Both the position numbers and the translations under genes were made by a program. 64,000 nt of DNA from Citrobacter werkmanii NBRC 105721 (GTDB taxonomy: Bacteria > Pseudomonadota > Gammaproteobacteria > Enterobacterales > Enterobacteriaceae): NCBI GenBank assembly GCA_000759755.1, contig BBMW01000003.1, forward strand, positions 186,001 through 250,000. The letters are read 5' to 3'. Positions 19,024 to 32,767 of the stretch are shown one piece after another (positions within the stretch are counted from its first letter, which is position 1; every line of letters begins with the position of its first letter). A model generated the notes under the pieces. That model worked only from the letters and a program-made list of their open reading frames with translations. It ran no database searches and was not told where the DNA came from.

Positions 19024-20001
19024 ATGTCTGTAGGTGATAACAAAATATCTGGACGCAGCAACGATCCGGATCAGATTGATCTTATTGATTTATTAATACA
19101 ATTATGGCGTGGTAAAGTAACGATAATTGTCTGTGTGGTTGTCGCGATTGTGTTGGCCGTGGGATACCTGGCCGTTGCGAAAGAGAAATGGACATCAACT
19201 GCAATTATCACGCAACCGGATGTTGGGCAGATAGCCGCATACAACAATGCCTTGAATGTATTGTATGGTGCAAGTGCGCCTGCATCGCTTCAAATGAATG
19301 TGATTGGGCGTTTTAGTACCGCGTTTTCTGCATTAGTTGAAACATTGGACAATCAAGAAAAATCGGAAAAACTGACTATTGAGCAGTCAGTAAAAGGCCA
19401 GCAATTACCATTGGTTGTCTCTTATGTAGGGGATTCTGCGGAAAGGGCGCAGCGCCAGCTTTCTGAATACATCCAACAAATTGATGACAAAGTCGCCAAA
19501 GAGATGGTTGTTGATCTGGCAGATAATATTCAATTACGAACAACAGCGCTTACAGACTCGCTGAAAACCCAAGAGGTTATTGCTCAGGAGCAAAAAGATT
19601 TGCGCATCAAGCAAATCCAGGAAGCGTTACGTTATGCAGAACAGGCCGGTGTCACTAAGCCGCAAATTCAGCAAACTCAGGATGTTACACAGGATAGTAT
19701 GCTGCTGCTGGGCAGCGATGCTTTGAGATCAATGATTGAGCACGAAGCAACGCGTCCATTGATTTTCTCTGGTAATTACTATCAGACCAAGCAAAACCTG
19801 CTGGATATTGAAGCATTAAAAATCGAGAAGGCAAAACTGCACTCCTATCGCTATGTGATGAAACCAACGTTGCCGATTCGTCGCGATAGCCCGAAAAAAG
19901 CAATTACCCTGGTACTGGCAGTATTGCTGGGTGGGATGATTGGTGCAGGTATCGTGCTGGGGCGAAATGCACTGCGTGGTTACAAAGCCAGAGCGCAGTA
20001 A
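19024..20001 (+). CDS. wzz: O-antigen chain-length determinant Wzz
   Basis: Wzz is a polysaccharide co-polymerase that sets the modal length of Wzy-polymerised chains. The 325-residue protein has a cytoplasmic N-terminus with QIDLIDLLIQLWRGK, a first membrane segment at about 33-53, a large periplasmic domain rich in coiled-coil heptads (residues 150-220), and a second membrane segment near 295-315 preceded by the proline-rich PTLPIRRDSPKKA motif of the family. It is separated from wzx/wzy by gnd, ugd and the epimerase gene, which is the normal enteric arrangement. It converges with hisI. Confidence 0.96.
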   Translation: MSVGDNKISGRSNDPDQIDLIDLLIQLWRGKVTIIVCVVVAIVLAVGYLAVAKEKWTSTAIITQPDVGQIAAYNNALNVLYGASAPASLQMNVIGRFSTAFSALVETLDNQEKSEKLTIEQSVKGQQLPLVVSYVGDSAERAQRQLSEYIQQIDDKVAKEMVVDLADNIQLRTTALTDSLKTQEVIAQEQKDLRIKQIQEALRYAEQAGVTKPQIQQTQDVTQDSMLLLGSDALRSMIEHEATRPLIFSGNYYQTKQNLLDIEALKIEKAKLHSYRYVMKPTLPIRRDSPKKAITLVLAVLLGGMIGAGIVLGRNALRGYKARAQ

Positions 20002-20016
20002 GCCTAATCTAATAAC

Positions 20017-20044
20017 AAAAAAACCGGGCAAGCCCGGTTTTTTT
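20017..20044. terminator. bidirectional terminator between wzz and his operon
   Basis: AAAAAAACCGGGC and GCCCGGTTTTTTT form a near-perfect stem with a very small loop, suited to terminating both wzz and the convergent his operon. Confidence 0.9.
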
Positions 20045-20055
20045 ACGTCTGTAGA

Positions 20056-20660
20056 TTACTGATGACGCTTACGTAAGTTCTCAATCACGGTGGTCAGGTC
20101 AAGCTCCTGATCCTGTAGCAGTACCAACAGGTGGTACATCAGGTCAGAGGCTTCATTCGTCAGCTCGAAACGATCGTTCACGGTGGCGGCCAGCGCGGTT
20201 TCCACGCCTTCTTCCCCCACTTTTTGCGCAATGCGTTTGGTACCGCTGGCATACAGTTTCGCGGTGTAAGAGCTTGCCGGGTCGGCGGTTTTACGCTCAG
20301 TAAGTAGTTGTTCTAACTGATACAGGAACAGCCACTGATGGCTGGTGTCAGCAAAGCAGCTTGAGGTGCCTTTGTGGCAGGTTGGCCCGATTGGGTTAAC
20401 CAGTGCTAACAGGGTGTCGTTATCGCAATCGGGTGTGATGCTGACCACATTAAGAAAGTTGCCAGAGGTTTCACCTTTGGTCCACAGGCGTTGTTTGGTC
20501 CGCGAGAAAAAGGTTACCTTACCGCTTTCAAGCGTTTTATCCAGCGCCTCCGGGTTCATATAACCCAGCATCAATACTTCGCCGGAGACCGCATGCTGCA
20601 CCACAACCGGCATCAGTCCGTCGGTTTTTTCCCAGTCCAGCTCGCGGCATTGTTGCTTCG

Positions 20661-20667
<7 letters not shown>
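20056..20667 (-). CDS. hisI: phosphoribosyl-AMP cyclohydrolase / phosphoribosyl-ATP pyrophosphatase
   Basis: The bifunctional HisIE protein performs steps 3 and 2 of histidine synthesis. The N-terminal cyclohydrolase part has the [18 protein letters not shown] block and the zinc-binding DCDNDTLL and CHKGTSSCF motifs; the C-terminal helical pyrophosphatase part has [18 protein letters not shown]. At 203 residues it is full length. It is the last gene of the operon and its start overlaps hisF by seven bases. Confidence 0.98.
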
Positions 20668-26190
<5,523 letters not shown>

Positions 26191-26195
26191 GGCCG

Positions 26196-27095
26196 TTACT
26201 CCATCATCTTCTCAATCGGCAGCACCAGAATTGAGCTGGCGCCGAGCGCTTTCAGTTTTTCCATTGTTTCCCAGAACAGGGTTTCGCTGCTGACCATGTG
26301 CATGGCCACACGCTGCTGGTCACCCGCCAGTGGCAGAATGGTAGGGCGCTCAGCGCCAGGCAGCAGGGCGATGACTTCGTCCAGACGCTCGCTCGGCGCG
26401 TGCATCATGATGTATTTGGATTCACGAGCCTGAATAACCCCCTGGATGCGGGTCAGGAGTTTGTCGATCAACTGCTGTTTGGCTGCGGCCATTTCGCCAT
26501 CGCGCTGAATCAGACACGCTTTAGAGCGGTAAATCACTTCCACTTCACGCAAACCATTGGCTTCAAGTGTCGCACCGGTTGAGACCAGATCGCAGATCGC
26601 ATCGGCAAGGCCCGCGCGGGGTGCGACTTCGACAGAACCGTTTAACAGACAGGATTTAAATGACACCCCTTTTTGATCGAGATAACGCTTGAGCAGGTGC
26701 GGGTAAGAGGTGGCGATACGCTTCCCGTTCAGCGCGGTCGGGCCATCCCAGGCTTCATCAACCGGGGTTGCCAGCGAAAGACGGCAGCCGCCGAAGTCCA
26801 GACGACGCAGGGTAAAATAGCGAGGATCTTCACCCTGTGCCCGACGGTTGAGCAGCTCTTCTTCCAGAACGTTTTCCCCAATGATGCCAAGATCAACGAC
26901 GCCGTCCATCACCAGACCCGGGATATCGTCATCACGCACGCGCAGAATATCAATCGGCATATTCTCTGCCATCGCAATTAAGCGTTGGGTGTGAAGATTA
27001 ATTTTAATGCCGCAACGGGCCAGTAATTCGCGTGAATCGTCGCTTAAACGGCCTGATTTCTGCATAGCTATGCGTAAACGGGTGTTGTCTAACAT
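26196..27095 (-). CDS. hisG: ATP phosphoribosyltransferase
   Basis: HisG catalyses the first, feedback-controlled step of histidine synthesis. At 299 residues it is the long form with a C-terminal regulatory ACT-like domain. Visible motifs include [12 protein letters not shown] at the N-terminus, [15 protein letters not shown] and the PRPP-binding segment [19 protein letters not shown]. It is the first structural gene of the operon, 142 bases downstream of the leader peptide. Confidence 0.98.
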   Translation of the reverse strand: MLDNTRLRIAMQKSGRLSDDSRELLARCGIKINLHTQRLIAMAENMPIDILRVRDDDIPGLVMDGVVDLGIIGENVLEEELLNRRAQGEDPRYFTLRRLDFGGCRLSLATPVDEAWDGPTALNGKRIATSYPHLLKRYLDQKGVSFKSCLLNGSVEVAPRAGLADAICDLVSTGATLEANGLREVEVIYRSKACLIQRDGEMAAAKQQLIDKLLTRIQGVIQARESKYIMMHAPSERLDEVIALLPGAERPTILPLAGDQQRVAMHMVSSETLFWETMEKLKALGASSILVLPIEKMME

Positions 27096-27140
27096 TATTT
27101 GTTCCTCGTTATCCTGTCTGAATCAGTTTGGGTCACGCAC

Positions 27141-27176
27141 AAAAAAAGCCCCCGGAAGAAATCTTCCGGGGGCTTT
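27141..27176 (-). terminator. his operon attenuator terminator
   Basis: On the - strand a 13-bp stem (pairing 27162-27174 with 27147-27159) is followed by a run of seven U residues ending at 27141. It lies between the leader peptide and hisG and is the attenuator at which transcription stops when charged tRNA-His is plentiful. Confidence 0.95.
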
Positions 27177-27237
27177 CTCATACGCTCATGCACCGCTGGA
27201 AGATTTAAATGTCTCCCAGCACACATCGCCTGAAAGA

Positions 27238-27285
27238 CTAGTCAGGATGATGGTGGTGATGGTGTTTAAATTGAGCGCGTGTCAT
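27238..27285 (-). CDS. hisL: his operon leader peptide
   Basis: Reading the - strand from 27285 gives MTRAQFKHHHHHHPD and a TAG stop. The run of histidine codons stalls the ribosome when tRNA-His is uncharged and so prevents formation of the downstream terminator. Six consecutive histidines are seen; the E. coli and Salmonella leaders have seven, so this one is one codon shorter. Confidence 0.95.
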   Translation of the reverse strand: MTRAQFKHHHHHHPD

Positions 27286-27323
27286 AAATTTCTCGATGAA
27301 TGTTTATTCATTTGATGTCTTTT

Positions 27324-27353
27324 AACCTAAACCACTTTAGCTACGGAAAGCAA
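27324..27353 (-). promoter_or_regulatory. his operon promoter
   Basis: On the - strand TTGCTT (27353-27348) and TAGGTT (27329-27324) are spaced by 18 bases, and the sequence between and after them (AGTGGTTTAGGTTAAAAGAC) matches the known enteric his promoter. It drives hisL and the structural genes and diverges from yeeZ. Confidence 0.8.
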
Positions 27354-27458
27354 GGGCTTTTTTTGATCATTAATTCATTTCATATTGATACTATGAATTG
27401 TCAGCCACCGTGGGCTGGCGTAGCCTTGCATTATAGGCCAAAAGTCAGGAGAGAAGGC

Positions 27459-28283
27459 ATGAAAAAGGTCGCAATTGTCGGGTTAGGTTGGTTAGGCATG
27501 CCGTTAGCCATGTCGCTGGCGGCGAGAGGCTGGCAGGTGACCGGCAGCAAAACCACATTAGATGGAGTGGAAGCGGCCCGCATGAGCGGTATCGAGAGTT
27601 ACTCGCTGCGCCTGGAGCCTGAACTGGTCTGTGAGGCCGACGATCTCGACGCACTCATGGACGCTGATGCTCTGGTTATTACGCTACCTGCGCGCCGTAG
27701 CGGGCCGGGGGAGGCATTTTACCTGCAGGCCATGCAGGAGCTGGTGGACAGTGCATTGGCGTACCGGATCCCGCGGATTATTTTTACCAGCTCGACGTCG
27801 GTCTATGGTGATGTCCAGGGCATCGTGAAAGAGGGAACACCGCGTAACCCGGTCACCGCCAGCGGGCGTGTCCTGAAAGAACTTGAAGACTGGCTGCACA
27901 ACTTGCCTGGCACCTCGGTTGATATTCTGCGCCTGGCCGGGCTGGTTGGCCCGGGAAGACATCCTGGCCGATTTTTCGCGGGTAAGACGGCGCCAGATGG
28001 GCACCATGGCGTCAATCTGGTGCATCTGGATGATGTCGTTTCTGCCATCACGTTGCTGCTGCAAGCGCCCAAAGGGGGACACATCTATAATATATGTGCG
28101 CCTTTGCATCCGGCGCGTAATGTGTTCTATCCGCAGATGGCCCGCCAGTTGGGGATGGAACCGCCGGAATTTCGCGGCGGTGCGGATAACGGTAAAGGTA
28201 AAGTCATTGATGGCAGCCGTATTTGTAATGAGCTTGGATTTGAGTACCAGTATCCCGATCCGCTGGTGATGCCGATGGAGTGA
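27459..28283 (+). CDS. yeeZ: NAD(P)-binding SDR-like protein YeeZ
   Basis: The ATG at 27459, with AGGAGAGAAGG just upstream, gives 274 residues, the length of E. coli YeeZ; an open frame reaches further upstream into the his promoter but is not credible. The N-terminus VAIVGLGWLGMPLAMSLAARG is a dinucleotide-binding fold; FTSSTSVYGDVQG recalls the SDR serine/tyrosine region but the usual YxxxK is not obvious. Its biological role is unknown. It is divergent from the his operon and 41 bases upstream of yeeY. Confidence 0.9.
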   Translation: MKKVAIVGLGWLGMPLAMSLAARGWQVTGSKTTLDGVEAARMSGIESYSLRLEPELVCEADDLDALMDADALVITLPARRSGPGEAFYLQAMQELVDSALAYRIPRIIFTSSTSVYGDVQGIVKEGTPRNPVTASGRVLKELEDWLHNLPGTSVDILRLAGLVGPGRHPGRFFAGKTAPDGHHGVNLVHLDDVVSAITLLLQAPKGGHIYNICAPLHPARNVFYPQMARQLGMEPPEFRGGADNGKGKVIDGSRICNELGFEYQYPDPLVMPME

Positions 28284-28324
28284 CAGGCCAGCAGAGTGTC
28301 GCTGTATACCGCCAGGGGGCGAGT

Positions 28325-29254
28325 ATGAAACCACTGCTGGACGTTCTTATCATCCTCGATGCGTTAGAAAAAGAGGGCAGTTTCGCGGCGGCGTCGGCAA
28401 AATTGTATAAGACGCCGTCTGCGCTTAGCTACACCGTCCATAAACTGGAAAACGATCTTAATATTCAGTTATTAGATCGCAGTGGGCACCGGGCTAAGTT
28501 TACCCGCACCGGCCAAATGCTGCTGGAAAAGGGGCGAGAGGTATTGCACTCCGTCCGCGAACTCGAAAAGCAAGCCATTAAGCTCCATGAAGGCTGGGAG
28601 AATGAACTGGTTATCGGCGTCGATGATACGTTTCCCTTTTCCTTGCTGGCTCCCCTAATCGAATCTTTCTATCAACGTCATAGTGTGACGCGTCTGAAAT
28701 TTATTAACGGCGTTCTGGGCGGCTCCTGGGATGCACTGACTCAGGGGCGGGCGGATATTATTGTCGGTGCTATGCATGAACCGCCAGCGGGGAGTGAATT
28801 TGGCTTTGCGCGGCTGGGCGCTTTGGAACAGGTGTTTGTCGTTGCGCCGCATCACCCCCTGGCGCAGGAACAGGAACCATTACATCGGCGTACTATTCGA
28901 CGTTTTCGCGCCATCGTGGTGGGAGATAATGCGCATCAAGCGAACATCTCCGGCGTTCAGGTGTTGGACGATCAGGAAGCGATTACCGTTTTTGACTTCA
29001 AAACCAAGCTGGAGCTGCAAATTAGTGGTTTGGGATGCGGATATATTCCACGTTACCTGGCGCAGCGATTTTTGGACAGCGGCGCGCTGATTGAAAAGAA
29101 AGTGGTCGGACAAATTCTGTTTGAACCCGTGTGGATAGGGTGGAATGAACAGACCGCCGGGCTTGCCAGCGCCTGGTGGCGGGATGAGATTTTAGCAAAT
29201 AGTGCTATTGCCGGGGTGTATGTTAAAACGGATGCTGATAAATCAATCAGTTGA
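28325..29254 (+). CDS. yeeY: LysR-family transcriptional regulator YeeY
   Basis: The ATG at 28325 gives 309 residues, the length of the E. coli protein. The N-terminal winged helix-turn-helix (LDVLIILDALEKEGSFAAAS with KTPSALSYTVHKLE) and the following linker helix are typical of LysR regulators; the rest is a periplasmic-binding-protein-like effector domain. It follows yeeZ closely and a terminator lies downstream. The effector is unknown; nearby plaP or yeeZ could be targets, which is inference. Confidence 0.9.
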   Translation: MKPLLDVLIILDALEKEGSFAAASAKLYKTPSALSYTVHKLENDLNIQLLDRSGHRAKFTRTGQMLLEKGREVLHSVRELEKQAIKLHEGWENELVIGVDDTFPFSLLAPLIESFYQRHSVTRLKFINGVLGGSWDALTQGRADIIVGAMHEPPAGSEFGFARLGALEQVFVVAPHHPLAQEQEPLHRRTIRRFRAIVVGDNAHQANISGVQVLDDQEAITVFDFKTKLELQISGLGCGYIPRYLAQRFLDSGALIEKKVVGQILFEPVWIGWNEQTAGLASAWWRDEILANSAIAGVYVKTDADKSIS

Positions 29255-29340
29255 GAAAAAATATTTTTTTACAGTTGCTTCAATCTCTTGTTATTTCTCC
29301 CCAAATTAGTGCAAAATACGCCGCTTGCAAAAAATGACAT

Positions 29341-29375
29341 TAACCGACGTTTTAATACGCGTCGGTTATTTTTTT
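29341..29375 (+). terminator. terminator downstream of yeeY
   Basis: TAACCGACG at 29341-29349 pairs with CGTCGGTTA at 29360-29368 and is followed by TTTTTTT. It lies 87 bases after yeeY and about 100 before yoeI/plaP, so it either ends yeeZ-yeeY transcription or acts as an attenuator in a plaP leader. Confidence 0.8.
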
Positions 29376-29471
29376 GCATCAAACCAATCATTCATAAAAG
29401 AGGCCGGGCTTCGTACCGGATAGATACTTACTTAAAAATCGACAGTTGTTGTCGCTGAGGATTAACAAAAA

Positions 29472-29534
29472 ATGGGGCAATTTTTTGCTTACGCGACGGT
29501 TTTCGCCGTAATGGGGGATAACCATGTCGCATAA
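29472..29534 (+). CDS. yoeI: small membrane peptide YoeI overlapping plaP
   Basis: An ATG-initiated frame encodes the 20-residue peptide [20 protein letters not shown], hydrophobic over its first two thirds. E. coli has a small gene, yoeI, of this size directly before plaP (yeeF), so I assign the name by position, length and composition. The last 11 bases overlap the start of plaP in another frame, which would couple their translation. An A-rich tract rather than a strong Shine-Dalgarno precedes the ATG. Confidence 0.7.
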   Translation: MGQFFAYATVFAVMGDNHVA

Positions 29535-30885
29535 CGCTACTCCAAACACCTCTCGCGTGGAATTACGTAAAACGCTTACGCTGGTTCCGGTTGTCATGAT
29601 GGGCCTTGCCTATATGCAGCCGATGACGCTGTTCGATACATTCGGTATCGTCTCAGGAATGACCGATGGTCACGTCCCGACAGCTTACGCCTTTGCACTG
29701 ATCGCCATCCTCTTTACCGCACTAAGCTACGGTAAACTGGTTCGTCGCTATCCGTCCGCAGGCTCTGCCTACACTTACGCCCAGAAATCCATTAGCCCGA
29801 CCGTTGGCTTTATGGTTGGCTGGTCATCGCTGCTGGACTACCTGTTCGCGCCGATGATCAACATTCTGTTGGCGAAAATATATTTTGAAGCGCTGGTGCC
29901 CTCGATTCCATCGTGGATGTTCGTGGTGGCGCTGGTGGCCTTTATGACCGCCTTCAACCTGCGTAGCCTCAAATCCGTCGCCAATTTCAACACTGTGATC
30001 GTGTTGTTGCAGGTGGTGCTGATTGCGGTGATCCTCGGCATGGTCGTTTATGGCGTGTTCGAAGGGGAAGGGGCCGGTACGCTGGCAAGCAGCCGTCCGT
30101 TCTGGTCTGGTGATGCGCACGTGATCCCGATGATCACCGGTGCGACCATCCTGTGCTTCTCGTTCACCGGTTTTGACGGTATCAGCAACCTGTCAGAAGA
30201 AACCAAAGACGCTGAGCGCGTGATCCCGCGTGCGATTTTCCTGACCGCTCTGATTGGTGGCCTGATCTTTATCGTCTCCACCTATCTGTTGCAGCTGTAC
30301 TTCCCGGATATCTCGCGCTTTAAGGATCCAGATGCTTCGCAGCCAGAAATCATGCTGTATGTTGCTGGTAAGTTCTTCCAGGTAGGCGCGCTGATTTTCT
30401 CTACCATTACCGTACTGGCGTCCGGTATGGCGGCGCATGCAGGCGTTGCGCGTCTGATGTACGTGATGGGCCGTGATGGCGTATTCCCGAAAAGCTTCTT
30501 CGGTTATGTACACCCGAAATGGCGTACTCCGTCCATGAACATCATTCTGGTTGGTGCGATTGCTTTGCTGGCAATCAACTTCGACCTGGTGATGGCGACG
30601 GCGCTGATTAACTTTGGTGCGCTGGTGGCGTTTACCTTCGTTAACCTGTCGGTAATCTCCCAGTTCTGGATCCGTGAGAAGCGTAACAAGACGCTGAAAG
30701 ATCACTTCCAGTACCTGTTCCTGCCAATGTGCGGTGCGCTGACCGTTGGCGCGCTGTGGGTGAACCTGGAAGAAAGCTCAATGGTTCTGGGCCTGATCTG
30801 GGCGGGTATCGGTCTGATCTACCTGGCTTGCGTGACCAAAAGCTTCCGCAACCCGGTCCCGCAGTACGACGAAGATATCGCGTAA
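29524..30885 (+). CDS. plaP: putrescine importer PlaP (APC family)
   Basis: PlaP (formerly YeeF) is a low-affinity, proton-driven putrescine importer of the inner membrane in E. coli. The 453-residue protein has twelve predicted membrane segments and the APC family features [43 protein letters not shown] and [23 protein letters not shown] (the helix 6-7 region). Length and sequence agree with the enteric orthologue. It starts within the last codons of yoeI and converges with sbcB. Confidence 0.95.
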   Translation: MSHNATPNTSRVELRKTLTLVPVVMMGLAYMQPMTLFDTFGIVSGMTDGHVPTAYAFALIAILFTALSYGKLVRRYPSAGSAYTYAQKSISPTVGFMVGWSSLLDYLFAPMINILLAKIYFEALVPSIPSWMFVVALVAFMTAFNLRSLKSVANFNTVIVLLQVVLIAVILGMVVYGVFEGEGAGTLASSRPFWSGDAHVIPMITGATILCFSFTGFDGISNLSEETKDAERVIPRAIFLTALIGGLIFIVSTYLLQLYFPDISRFKDPDASQPEIMLYVAGKFFQVGALIFSTITVLASGMAAHAGVARLMYVMGRDGVFPKSFFGYVHPKWRTPSMNIILVGAIALLAINFDLVMATALINFGALVAFTFVNLSVISQFWIREKRNKTLKDHFQYLFLPMCGALTVGALWVNLEESSMVLGLIWAGIGLIYLACVTKSFRNPVPQYDEDIA

Positions 30886-30901
30886 TAATTGCATTTAGCT
30901 G

Positions 30902-30933
30902 AAAAAAAACGGAGACATGTTCTCCGTTTTTTT
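30902..30933. terminator. bidirectional terminator between plaP and sbcB
   Basis: AAAAAAACGGAGA and TCTCCGTTTTTTT pair around a five-base loop. The A- and U-runs flank the stem on both sides, fitting the two convergent genes. Confidence 0.9.
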
Positions 30934-30944
30934 ATACGTGGGAT

Positions 30945-32369
30945 TTATACAATCTCTTGCGCATATTGCCAGAGCGCTTTCAGCAGCGTCAGCTTCTCTT
31001 TGTTATCCGCATATTGCTGACTCAGCATCTGTAATTCATTGGCGTAATTTTGCAAAAACTCCGGCGTGAATACCTGACGACGATGGTCCAGCCAGCGCTG
31101 TTGTTCGGCTTCATCCAGCGTGCCGGGGAAGTTACGCGCACGGTAGTTAAACAGCAGCTTTTCAATGCGTTTATCGACAAAGGTGATATCCAGCGCCGGT
31201 AAATTGCGCGGTTCGGTTTCCAGAACGATTTTCATTGCGGCACGGTCGGCATCGCTGAAAAAGCCGTTGTACAGCTGGGCGTCTACGTTATCAGATGGCG
31301 CAAAGGGTTCCGCTTCGGCGAAGATTGCCACGACTTTGTCGCGTACCTGTGGGTTTTCGCGCAGAGTTTTGAGGTTATCCAGACAACGCTGGCGGTTAAT
31401 ACCAAGACGATCTGCATCTTCCGGGCGCAGGGTGTTCGCCTGTGCCAGTACCGGACATTTGTTGATGTGCACCAGTTTAACCGGAACCGCTGGGTTATCT
31501 CCCAAATCTGCCTTAGCGGTGTAGAGCCGCTCACGCAGCGCGTCACTGTCCATTTCGAGCAGTGGTGAAATATCACCGGCTAAGTCGACCATGATAACCG
31601 CGTTGCGATTCTCCGGATGCCAGGCCAATGGCGCCACCCAACTGGTGTTACCGCGCCAGGCGCCGAACATGCCCGAGACATGGACCAGCGGTTTCATCTG
31701 CGGCACATCAATTAGCGCCGCCAGTTTGTGCTTATTACGATGGCTATAGAGATACTCAAACAAACGTGGTTGGCGTGACTTGACTAATTGCGCCATTGCA
31801 ATCGTGGCATACACATCGGCCATTGCATCGTGGGCATTGGCATGCTCAATCCCATTCGCTTTGGTCAAATGTTCCAGGCGAAAGCTGGGCAAGCCATCGT
31901 CGTTTTCCGGCCAGTTAATACCTTCAGGACGCAGGGCATAGCAGGCTCGCATTACATCCAGCAGATCCCAACGCGAATTATCGTGCTGCCAGCTCCAGGC
32001 ATAGGGATCGTAGAAATTGCGATACAGGATGTTTCGCGTCACTTCATCATCGAAGCGCACGTTGTTATAGCCAAGAATGCAGGTTTTCGGCACGGTAAAC
32101 AGGGCGTGAATACGCGCAGCAAAAGCAGCTTCATTTTCTCCCTTTTCACGTGCTTCCTGCGGTGTGATACCGGTAATCAGCACCGCCTCTGGCTGTGGCA
32201 GATAGTCGTCTGCGGGTTTGCAATAAAAGACTTCAGGTTCACCGATAATGTTGAAATCGTTATCTGTGCGGATGGCCGCAAATTGTGCGGGTCTGTCCAG
32301 CGCCGGATGGGTACCAAAGGTCTCGTAATCGTGGAAGAGAAAACCAGGTTGCTGCTTGCCGTCATTCAT
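30945..32369 (-). CDS. sbcB: exodeoxyribonuclease I
   Basis: SbcB (ExoI) is a 3'-5' single-strand DNA exonuclease that acts in recombination and mismatch repair and binds SSB. The 474-residue protein begins with the DEDD exonuclease motif LFHDYETFGTHPALDRPAQF, has the second acidic motif GYNNVRFDDEVTRN and a third with HDAMADVYAT, followed by the SH3-like and helical C-terminal domains. It is full length. The 398-base gap upstream separates it from phsA. Confidence 0.98.
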   Translation of the reverse strand: MNDGKQQPGFLFHDYETFGTHPALDRPAQFAAIRTDNDFNIIGEPEVFYCKPADDYLPQPEAVLITGITPQEAREKGENEAAFAARIHALFTVPKTCILGYNNVRFDDEVTRNILYRNFYDPYAWSWQHDNSRWDLLDVMRACYALRPEGINWPENDDGLPSFRLEHLTKANGIEHANAHDAMADVYATIAMAQLVKSRQPRLFEYLYSHRNKHKLAALIDVPQMKPLVHVSGMFGAWRGNTSWVAPLAWHPENRNAVIMVDLAGDISPLLEMDSDALRERLYTAKADLGDNPAVPVKLVHINKCPVLAQANTLRPEDADRLGINRQRCLDNLKTLRENPQVRDKVVAIFAEAEPFAPSDNVDAQLYNGFFSDADRAAMKIVLETEPRNLPALDITFVDKRIEKLLFNYRARNFPGTLDEAEQQRWLDHRRQVFTPEFLQNYANELQMLSQQYADNKEKLTLLKALWQYAQEIV

Positions 32370-32767
32370 TGTTCAGTTATGTCCGGGATCAATTTAGCGC
32401 TTATCTAAGAATACCAAAAAATAGCGAGGGAATCAGCAAGAGGATTATCGATGCGGAATGACCTCCGCAAGAAAATTGCGCTGAACGAAGCTTTGAACGA
32501 ATGGTTAATTATTTTCTCCTCATTAAAGGAAATTACTGGAATAAATTTTCTTAAAATCAGAACTTGGGAAATAAGTTAATTGATAACCATTATTGTTATT
32601 TCCATTTCGTTTTCTGTGTTCTGGAAACTTTAAAAGTCTTTTATAAACAACGGTTTCATATTTCAACTAATACGCTTGTATGCATTGTAATAAAATGTGA
32701 GTGAGGTTAAGAATTAATAATTTAAACTCCATATAATAATTGGATATATCTAATAACAGGAGGTTAT
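32370..32767. other. intergenic region between sbcB and phsA
   Basis: This 398-base AT-rich region holds the divergent sbcB and phsA promoters. A TTGATAACCATTAT element at 32580-32593 matches the left FNR half-site (TTGAT) fully and the right one at three of five positions. TGTGA at 32696-32700 is a lone CRP half-site. An AGGAGG at 32759-32764 precedes phsA. No gene is visible; Salmonella carries the effector gene sopA at this place, and no remnant of it was recognised here. Confidence 0.5.

Noticed and set aside
27300-27458. Upstream extension of yeeZ reaching into the his promoter
   Set aside because: The ATG at 27459 has a strong ribosome site and gives the family length; the extension overlaps the his promoter and has no conserved sequence.
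32580-32600. Fur box near phsA (TGATAACCATTATTGTTA)
   Set aside because: Only partial similarity to the GATAATGATAATCATTATC consensus, in an AT-rich stretch; no iron-related gene is adjacent.
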